Of a stretch of DNA of 11,594 nucleotides, positions 7,270 to 11,594 are shown piece after piece; positions within the stretch are counted from its first letter, which is position 1; each line of letters opens with the position of its first letter. The stretch spans positions 1 through 11,594 of the forward strand of contig WJMB01000122.1 in the NCBI GenBank assembly GCA_014728185.1. The letters are read 5' to 3'. Source of the DNA: Candidatus Coatesiibacteriota bacterium. Its GTDB lineage: Bacteria; RBG-13-66-14. Position numbers and translations under genes: made by a program. The notes beneath the pieces are model-generated. The model was not told the origin of the DNA, did no database searches, and saw only the letters and a list, made by a program, of their open reading frames with translations.

Positions 7270-8613
7270 CTAGAGCACCTTCTCCTCGTTGAGGAAGCCG
7301 GTGTCGAAGTCGCCGGCGATGAAGCGGGGGTGTTTGAGCAGGGCCTGGTGAAAGGGGATGGTGGTCTTGATTCCCTCGATACACAGCTCGTCGAGGGCGG
7401 CCAGAGTGCGGGCCAGACAATCGTCGCGGTCGTCGCCGCCGACGATCAGCTTGGCGACCAGGGAGTCGTAGTAGGGGCTGACCATCCCACCGGTCTCGGC
7501 GTAGGTGTCGACGCGGATACGCTCCCCGGTGGGCGCCTGGAAATCGTCGATGGGTCCGGGGCTGGGGGCGAAGTTGCGCTCCGGGTCCTCGGCGTTGATC
7601 CGGCATTCGATGACGTGGCCGGTGAAGGTTATCTCGTCCTGCGTCCAGGAGAGTTTTTCACCGGCAGCGACGCGGATTTGCTCAACGACGAGATCGGTGC
7701 CGGTGAGCATCTCGGTGACGGGGTGCTCTACCTGGATGCGGGTGTTCATTTCCATGAAGTAGTAGTGCCCCGTGGCGTCGAGGAGGAACTCGACGGTACC
7801 GGCGGAGTGGTAGCCGCAGGCCCGGGCGGCCTCGACGGCGGCGACGCCCATCTTGGCGCGCAACTCGGCGTCGACGGCGGGGGAGGGGGATTCCTCGAGC
7901 AGCTTCTGGTGGCGGCGCTGGATGGAGCAGTCGCGCTCGCCCAGGTGAACGACGTTGCCGTGGCGATCGGCCATGATCTGGATCTCGACGTGGCGCGGCT
8001 TGACGATGAACTTCTCCAGATAGACGCTGCCGTCGCCGAAGGCGGACTCGGCCTCGGCGGTGGCCGTCGAGTAGGCGCTCATCAGGCTCATCGGGGTGTG
8101 GGCCACGCGCATCCCGCGGCCGCCGCCACCGGCCACGGCTTTGATGATTACGGGATAACCGATCTCCTCGGCCAGCTCGACGGCCTCCTCGGGATTTTCC
8201 AAGACGCCTTCGGAGCCGGGAACTACGGGTACGCCGGCCTCGATCATCGTCTGGCGGGCGCGGCTCTTGTTGCCCATCAGGGTAATGGTCCGCGGACCCG
8301 GTCCGACGAAAGTCACCTGGCACGCCTCGCAGATCTCGGCGAAGTGGGGATTCTCGGCCAGGAAGCCGTAACCGGGGTGAATGGCGTCGGCGTCGGTAAT
8401 CTCGGCGGTGGCGATGATGCGGGGGATCGAGAGGTAGCTGCGGTTGGGCGGCGGCGGGCCGATACAGACGGCCTCGTCGGCCTGGCGGACGTGGGGCGAG
8501 TTGCGGTCGGCCTCGGAGTATACGGCCACGGTGCGGATACCCAGCTCACGGGCGGCGCGGATAACCCGCAGGGCGACCTCGCCGCGATTGGCGATCAGCA
8601 GCTTGTTGAACAT
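7270..8613 (-). CDS. accC: Biotin carboxylase subunit (AccC type)
   Basis: 447 aa starting MFNKLLIANRGEVALRVI, the standard AccC start, with GAGG 4 bases before the ATG at 8613; a GTG nine codons earlier has no ribosome binding site. It carries out ATP- and bicarbonate-dependent carboxylation of biotin on a carrier protein, for acetyl-CoA or related acyl-CoA carboxylases. The biotin-carboxylase N-domain, the ATP-grasp glycine loop (AGGGGRGMR, 161-169) and the C-domain are complete. Catalytic and nucleotide-binding positions are present: K116, K158, H208, K237, E275, E288, N290, R292, EHPVTE from 296, and R338. The length is typical of a stand-alone subunit with no carrier or transferase domain fused. 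accB, usually directly upstream, is absent; upstream is a 435-bp divergent intergenic region. It could serve acetyl-CoA, propionyl-CoA or pyruvate carboxylase; sequence alone does not decide. Confidence 0.94.
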   Translation of the reverse strand: MFNKLLIANRGEVALRVIRAARELGIRTVAVYSEADRNSPHVRQADEAVCIGPPPPNRSYLSIPRIIATAEITDADAIHPGYGFLAENPHFAEICEACQVTFVGPGPRTITLMGNKSRARQTMIEAGVPVVPGSEGVLENPEEAVELAEEIGYPVIIKAVAGGGGRGMRVAHTPMSLMSAYSTATAEAESAFGDGSVYLEKFIVKPRHVEIQIMADRHGNVVHLGERDCSIQRRHQKLLEESPSPAVDAELRAKMGVAAVEAARACGYHSAGTVEFLLDATGHYYFMEMNTRIQVEHPVTEMLTGTDLVVEQIRVAAGEKLSWTQDEITFTGHVIECRINAEDPERNFAPSPGPIDDFQAPTGERIRVDTYAETGGMVSPYYDSLVAKLIVGGDDRDDCLARTLAALDELCIEGIKTTIPFHQALLKHPRFIAGDFDTGFLNEEKVL

Positions 8614-8673
8614 GGGACCTCGCTGGTCGCGGTTGATCACGAAGGGGAAGGACCGGGGCTGAGCGCCGCGGAC

Positions 8674-8695
8674 CCGGACCCGGTTTCGGGTCCGG
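8674..8695 (-). promoter_or_regulatory. GC-rich hairpin in the accC leader
   Basis: ccggacccg (8674-8682) pairs perfectly with cgggtccgg (8687-8695) around a 4-nt loop, giving a very stable 9-bp stem. With the proposed accC start site near 8744 it would lie in the 5' untranslated leader, about 60 nt before the start codon. No T-tract follows in either direction. It may affect transcript stability or translation; its role is unknown. Confidence 0.45.
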
Positions 8696-8750
8696 ACCGG
8701 CGACGCCGAGAGAGGGCGACCGGCCCCTGTTATCGTAACGGAGTTCTGGT

Positions 8751-8779
8751 ATTATAAAACAGCCCGGCCGTCATGACCA
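8751..8779 (-). promoter_or_regulatory. Candidate sigma-70-type promoter of accC
   Basis: On the minus strand a perfect TATAAT (8756-8751) stands 17 bases downstream of TGGTCA (8779-8774; 4 of 6 to TTGACA). The predicted start is near 8744, leaving a leader of about 130 nt to the accC ATG. It is the only AT-rich patch in this part of the region. Function is inferred from sequence match and spacing. Confidence 0.5.
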
Positions 8780-8982
8780 GCCGCGGTCCGGCGCCGGGAC
8801 CCATAGAGAACTGAAGGCTGGAAGATATCGACGGCGTGGTTGATTGAGGACACTGACACTTCTACGGCGTTGACAGAGTGTTGACTGTGGAAACCAGCTC
8901 ACTGCACCGTCAATCCCGGCTGCTTTCACCGCCGTATCCGACAAACTCTCTCACTCTGATGAGCTGGCCCGCAATCACTTAA

Positions 8983-9013
8983 GGGGCGGTCCCGCCCCCA
9001 GCCCTGCTGGGCT
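8983..9013 (+). promoter_or_regulatory. Two tandem hairpins upstream of the yidD-like gene
   Basis: ggggcgg (8983-8989) pairs with ccgcccc (8992-8998), effectively a 6-bp stem with a 4-nt loop. Immediately after, agccc (9000-9004) pairs with gggct (9009-9013) around tgct. They end 35 bases before the ATG at 9049. They could be a terminator or attenuator of leader transcription or a translational control structure; the absence of a clear T-tract makes a simple terminator unlikely. Confidence 0.35.
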
Positions 9014-9048
9014 GATTGAGCACTCCTCCACAAACCAGGTTCCGACCG

Positions 9049-9549
9049 ATGAAACCCAGCCGCCCCAGCCTCAGCCTCCTGCTGCTGATCCCGATACTGT
9101 CCAGGGCTCTGGGCGGCTATGCCCCGCCCGAGGGTGGCTTCGTCGAGACGCCGCGCCCCGCCGTCGAACTAACCCCGACTTCCGAGGGTGAGGGGACCAG
9201 CGGCTATCTGGGAAGGGTCCTCGACGGTCTGGGCTGGGTTTACAACAACTGGCTGACCCGCCAGGACGGCCCGCGCTGCCGTTACGCCCCCACCTGCAGC
9301 AACTACGCCCGCCAGGCCCTGCGACGCCGCGGTCTGTTCACCGGCTGGGTGCTCTCCGCCGGCCGCCTGCTGCGCTGTCACGGCCAGGTCCCCCGCGGCC
9401 TCTACCCGATCGTCTACTACAACTACACCGGGATCCTGCGCCTGAGCGAGCTGCCGCTTTATCCGGAGTGCTCGGTCTGGGCGCCCCTCAACCCCTACAT
9501 CTTCAGCCGCGAGGCCCGGGGACGCTTCTACGATCCACTAAGACCCTAG
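9049..9549 (+). CDS. YidD-family protein with signal peptide and C-terminal extension
   Basis: 166 aa from ATG 9049; a TTG eleven codons earlier is in frame but would bury the signal peptide. Residues 1-22 are a signal-type sequence (MKPSRPSLSLLLLIPILSRA, then LG). The YidD core (PF01809, membrane protein insertion efficiency factor) is at about 57-122, with CRYAPTCSNYARQAL (77-91), GLFTGW and GRLLRCHGQVPRGLYPIV. Conserved cysteines C77, C83 and C110 are present. Classical YidD is a short (about 70-90 aa) inner-membrane-associated cytoplasmic protein encoded between rnpA and yidC and thought to assist membrane insertion. This one is longer, appears exported, has a tail of about 45 residues rich in Tyr and Pro, and lies outside the rpmH-rnpA-yidC cluster, next to a secreted TPR protein. 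It is therefore probably a paralogue with a different job at the envelope. The ribosome binding site is weak. Confidence 0.85.
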   Translation: MKPSRPSLSLLLLIPILSRALGGYAPPEGGFVETPRPAVELTPTSEGEGTSGYLGRVLDGLGWVYNNWLTRQDGPRCRYAPTCSNYARQALRRRGLFTGWVLSAGRLLRCHGQVPRGLYPIVYYNYTGILRLSELPLYPECSVWAPLNPYIFSREARGRFYDPLRP

Positions 9550-9564
9550 AACGTCGCCCGGGCC

Positions 9565-9645
9565 GGTGTTGGCACGTTTCTTGCAGCAGGGCGGGAAACC
9601 GACCGGTTTACGCCGCCGTATCTCCGCAAGAAACGTGCCAACACC
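9565..9645 (+). repeat. Palindromic element, copy 2 (20-bp arms)
   Basis: ggtgttggcacgtttcttgc (9565-9584) and gcaagaaacgtgccaacacc (9626-9645) are perfect reverse complements around a 41-nt centre. The element starts 15 bp after the yidD-like stop codon. Compared with copy 1 it is in inverted orientation on the map but the same orientation relative to the flanking genes: the arm followed by agcag, and the opposite arm preceded by tcc, match copy 1 read on its minus strand. The outermost arm bases differ (ggtg/cacc here, gcg/cgc in copy 1), yet pairing is kept in both. Confidence 0.88.
9569..9585 (+). promoter_or_regulatory. Candidate sigma-54 (-24/-12) promoter toward the TPR/PGLGQ gene
   Basis: TTGGCACG (9569-9576), TTTC, TTGCA (9581-9585) matches the RpoN consensus fully, with the invariant GG and GC 10 bases apart. 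Start would be near 9596, about 130 nt before the ATG at 9727. The opposite arm, facing back to the yidD-like gene, ends TTGCG. As with copy 1, the hairpin context leaves an RNA-level function possible. No enhancer-binding protein gene is in the window. Confidence 0.45.
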
Positions 9646-9726
9646 TCGACGCCCCTCCGACGGTGGCCCTCCCGGGCTGTGGTTTTCCCAGGCGGGACGT
9701 CATCAACCAACGGAAGCCGCCACTTG

Positions 9727-10662
9727 ATGAAAAATCAACCAGCCGTCATCCAGCTCGCGCTGCTCGGCCTGCTGCTGATGCTCGCCGCGCCCGCCGCCGC
9801 CGAGACCCTGGTCCTCGACGACCTGGAACAGTACGAGTTCGCCGGAACGCTGATGGGGCGGGGCGAGTTCTTCAAGGCGGTACTCGAGTACGAGCGCCTG
9901 CTGCACTTCTTCCCCGGCAGCCCCCTGGCCGACGAGGCGACCTTCGGGATCGGCCTGGCCTACGACGGCGCCGGGGAGCACGCCGCCGCCGGGGATGTCT
10001 ACCGCGGTTTCCTGCTAGAGTACCCGGACAGCGAGTTGCTCCCCGAGATCAGACTGGCCCTGGGGCGTTCCCTGGCGCTGCGTTATCGTTACCAGGACGC
10101 CCGGCGCGAGCTGGAGACCCTGGCGGGGGAGGAGCCGCCCACGACGGCGTCTGGTCGGGCGGCCATTCTTCACGGCCTGACCTATCTGCCCGTCGACGAC
10201 TTCGCCGCCGCCGGAGAATCCTTCAGTTGGGCCGCGGAGAGATTCACCGACGAGCCCGCCGGTGAGCTGGCCGAGGTGTTGGCCGACCTGGCGGGACGCC
10301 GCGACGAGGTCGACACGCTCTCACCCATCTTCAACGGCTTCCTCTCGGCCTTGGTGCCCGGCCTGGGGCAGATTATCGCCGGTCGCACCGCCGACGGCTT
10401 CATCGCCCTGTTCACTAACGCTCTGTGGATCGGCGGCACGGTCTGGGCGGTCAGCGAGGACGAGATCCCCACGGCTGTGGTGACCGGTCTCTTCGGCCTG
10501 AGCTTCTACGTGGGCAATGTCTACAACGCCGGTGAGGCGGCGGCGGAGCTCAACCGCCGCCGGATCGCCGCGCTCACCGCCGAGATCGTCACCGAGGTTC
10601 GGGCCTGGGAGCGCGAAAACGGCACCGGGGTCACCCTGGCCCCCGAGGTCGTCGAGCCCTGA
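9727..10662 (+). CDS. Secreted TPR protein with C-terminal PGLGQ membrane domain
   Basis: 311 aa from ATG 9727, chosen because it begins a clean signal peptide (MKNQPAVIQLALLGLLLMLA, cleavage expected after APAAA at about 25); an in-frame GTG 48 bases upstream would bury it. GGAAG lies 11 bases upstream of the ATG. Residues about 35-190 are TPR-like helical pairs (FKAVLEYERLLHFFPGSPLADEA and the EHAAAGDVYRGFLLEYPDSE segment), of the kind found in YbgF/BamD-type periplasmic proteins. Residues about 203-270 form a hydrophobic module opening FLSALVPGLGQIIAGRTADG and then two membrane segments (about 225-242 and 249-265), resembling the PGLGQ-type domains of TM2 and DUF5683 families. The C-terminus is charged. 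It follows the yidD-like gene by about 180 bp with the palindromic element between. An envelope role, perhaps together with the YidD-like protein, is inference. Confidence 0.85.
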   Translation: MKNQPAVIQLALLGLLLMLAAPAAAETLVLDDLEQYEFAGTLMGRGEFFKAVLEYERLLHFFPGSPLADEATFGIGLAYDGAGEHAAAGDVYRGFLLEYPDSELLPEIRLALGRSLALRYRYQDARRELETLAGEEPPTTASGRAAILHGLTYLPVDDFAAAGESFSWAAERFTDEPAGELAEVLADLAGRRDEVDTLSPIFNGFLSALVPGLGQIIAGRTADGFIALFTNALWIGGTVWAVSEDEIPTAVVTGLFGLSFYVGNVYNAGEAAAELNRRRIAALTAEIVTEVRAWERENGTGVTLAPEVVEP

Positions 10663-10668
10663 TACTCC

Positions 10669-10695
10669 GCGCCGCGAGTGTTTACCCGGCGGCGC
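10669..10695 (+). terminator. Weak terminator-like hairpin after the TPR/PGLGQ gene
   Basis: gcgccgc (10669-10675) pairs with gcggcgc (10689-10695), a 7-bp all-GC stem with a 13-nt loop, starting 6 bases after the stop codon and followed by ctttg. The T-run is short and the stem overlaps the -35 element of the next promoter, so termination is uncertain. Confidence 0.3.
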
Positions 10696-10709
10696 CTTTG
10701 GGGTAGAAT
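10681..10709 (+). promoter_or_regulatory. Sigma-70-type promoter of the three-unit membrane protein
   Basis: TTTACC (10681-10686; 4 of 6 to TTGACA) and TAGAAT (10704-10709; 5 of 6 to TATAAT) are separated by exactly 17 bases. Start near 10716 gives a leader of about 26 nt, ending in a strong ribosome binding site. This suggests independent transcription of the downstream gene. Confidence 0.55.
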
Positions 10710-10741
10710 CCGGGGTGCAATCATCGGCTAAAGGAGTCGCT

Positions 10742-11594
10742 TTGCAGAAGATCCAGCGCCTGAAACCAGCCAGTCTGTTCTGGTTGCTGCCGCCCCAGCT
10801 CGTGGTGGCCTACGTCTTCAATGTCATCAGCTACTACATCGGCCTGGGCGGCGTGCGCGAGGCCGTCGGCCTCGTCGGCGAGGTCGGGTTCTTCGCCCTC
10901 TCCATCCCCATCACGGCCGTGGTATCCATCCTGGCCCTGGTCGGCTTCGCCGCGGTCTACAACAGCTACAACGCGAATCGTCCGGGGCTGGAGGTCCAAC
11001 TTGTCGAAGAGCTCGACGGCGCCGCGACCCATCGTCTGGCCAGGCTGGAGCCGGGTTCGGTAACCAAGGCCTTCGTGCCTATCCTGGCGGCTTCGCTGAT
11101 TCTCATCGTCATTTCGACGGGGCTGACCTTTCTCATCGCCGCCGATCAGATCGGCGGGGCCTTGCTGCCCGGCGACGCCCTGATCCAGATGTTCGTGATG
11201 ACGGTCATCGTCGGCACGCCGATCGTGGCCGGACTGGTGCTGGTGCTTTACATGCTGGCCGCGGCGGTCTACAACAAGGTCAGCACCGGCGGCGACGGCC
11301 TCCGCCTGACCTTGAGCGCCGACGAAGAGGCCCTGTTCAAGCTCAACCGGGTGCACCTGGGCAGTCTGCACTACCTGTTGCCCAGCATCATCGCCCTCCA
11401 GGTGATCGTGACACTCTTCAATATGCTGGTCGGCTCGATCAACAACACCGGTGTCGGCGTGTTCGACACGTTGTGGATCGTCGGCTGGAGCATCCCGGCG
11501 CTGTACCTCTCCTTCTTCGTCTACAACCTGCTTTGCGCCCGTCGCGGCGTCGCTTTCGAGTTGAAAGAAGTCCAAACCAACGTCAATCCGGATC
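10742..11594 (+). CDS. Multi-pass membrane protein with three tandem DUF3566-like units (partial)
   Basis: The frame starts at TTG 10742 with a near-ideal AAGGAG 5 bases upstream, and is open for 284 codons to the window edge with no stop. The protein is very hydrophobic and has three similar units of roughly 75-95 residues. Each opens with an R-[LV]-x-x-x-S stretch (RLKPAS at 6, RLEPGS at 101, RVHLGS at 203), has two membrane segments, and closes with a YN motif followed by a Gly and a beta-like strand (AAVYNSYN, 71-78, then GLEVQL; AAVYN, 174-178, then GLRLTL; FFVYN, 258-262, then GVAFELK). The YN-then-glycine ending resembles DUF3566, normally a single-unit two-TM domain. No signal peptide beyond the first TM and no catalytic residues are seen. 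The function is unknown. It has its own promoter and follows the TPR/PGLGQ gene by 79 bp. The 3' end lies outside the window. Confidence 0.75.
   Translation, partial: MQKIQRLKPASLFWLLPPQLVVAYVFNVISYYIGLGGVREAVGLVGEVGFFALSIPITAVVSILALVGFAAVYNSYNANRPGLEVQLVEELDGAATHRLARLEPGSVTKAFVPILAASLILIVISTGLTFLIAADQIGGALLPGDALIQMFVMTVIVGTPIVAGLVLVLYMLAAAVYNKVSTGGDGLRLTLSADEEALFKLNRVHLGSLHYLLPSIIALQVIVTLFNMLVGSINNTGVGVFDTLWIVGWSIPALYLSFFVYNLLCARRGVAFELKEVQTNVNPD

Larger units (their letters stand above)
8614..9048. other. Divergent intergenic region between accC and the yidD-like gene
   Basis: This 435-bp region holds the accC promoter and leader on one side and the leader of the plus-strand yidD-like gene on the other. 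Visible elements are the hairpin at 8674-8695, the promoter at 8751-8779, and two tandem hairpins at 8983-9013. Between about 8780 and 8980 the base composition is more balanced than in the genes. That stretch contains two TTGAC-type hexamers (8870 and 8881), but neither has a fitting -10. No tRNA or recognisable riboswitch was found. Confidence 0.55.

Noticed and set aside
8614..8640. Upstream GTG start for accC adding nine residues
   Set aside because: No ribosome binding site before it, and the downstream ATG gives the canonical AccC N-terminus.
7105..8757. 550-codon plus-strand open frame opposite accC
   Set aside because: accC on the minus strand is unmistakable, with catalytic residues in place; the frame also runs through the palindromic element.
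8870..8903. TTGACA and TTGACT as -35 boxes of a yidD promoter
   Set aside because: Neither has an acceptable -10 hexamer at 16-18 bp spacing.
8956..8980. ctgatgag followed by a short stem, reminiscent of a hammerhead ribozyme core
   Set aside because: The required GAAA segment after stem II is missing (sequence reads gcaatc), and no closing stems were found.
9016..9048. Upstream TTG start for the yidD-like gene
   Set aside because: The added eleven residues would bury the signal peptide, and the codon follows directly after a hairpin.
9679..9726. Upstream GTG start for the TPR/PGLGQ gene
   Set aside because: It would place 16 polar residues before a well-formed signal peptide.
10721..11575. 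284-codon minus-strand open frame at the right end
   Set aside because: Antisense to the TTG-started membrane protein, which has promoter, ribosome binding site and internal repeats; the minus frame is Gln/Asp/His-rich noise.

Overview
This is a strongly GC-rich bacterial window with dense, protein-coding chromosomal content and no rRNA, tRNA, phage, transposase or CRISPR signal. The genes are a degenerate HydB/NuoF-like redox subunit, a two-domain M16 peptidase, a TPR protein with an acidic linker, ComB, AccC, an exported YidD-family protein, a secreted TPR protein with a PGLGQ membrane domain, and a three-unit YN-motif membrane protein. This mix would suit an anaerobic or fermentative Gram-negative-type bacterium, perhaps an uncultured candidate phylum. 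That placement is inference only; no marker in the window fixes the taxonomy.

Left part (1-6864, all minus strand, transcribed right to left): comB, then the TPR protein, the M16 zinc peptidase, a NuoF/HydB-like subunit, and the first codons of a NuoG/HydA-like [2Fe-2S] protein cut by the window edge. Gaps are 61, 66 and 32 bp, then an 8-bp overlap, so the set could be one transcription unit. The NuoF-like protein keeps the family's scaffold, but the FMN loop, the NADH loop and the C-terminal [4Fe-4S] ligands are all degraded. It also carries an added N-terminal cysteine cluster resembling that of hybrid-cluster proteins.

Middle (6865-9048): accC stands alone on the minus strand, without an adjacent accB, between two intergenic regions of about 400 bp. 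The left one holds a nested inverted-repeat structure. The right one holds a plausible sigma-70-type accC promoter, a GC-rich hairpin in its leader, and two tandem hairpins just before the yidD-like gene.

Right part (9049-11594, plus strand): the exported YidD-like protein, a second copy of the inverted-repeat element, the secreted TPR/PGLGQ protein, a promoter, and a TTG-started membrane protein running off the edge. That last protein consists of three tandem units resembling DUF3566.

The main unexplained signal is the inverted repeat found at 7102-7183 and 9565-9645. Its 17-nt core arm matches the sigma-54 -24/-12 promoter consensus (TTGGCACG-N4-TTGC). In both copies the arm that continues to TTGCA points at the next downstream gene. 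The outermost arm bases differ between copies but remain paired, and the two copies have the same orientation relative to transcription. It may be a promoter-bearing palindrome, a small non-autonomous mobile element, or an RNA hairpin.
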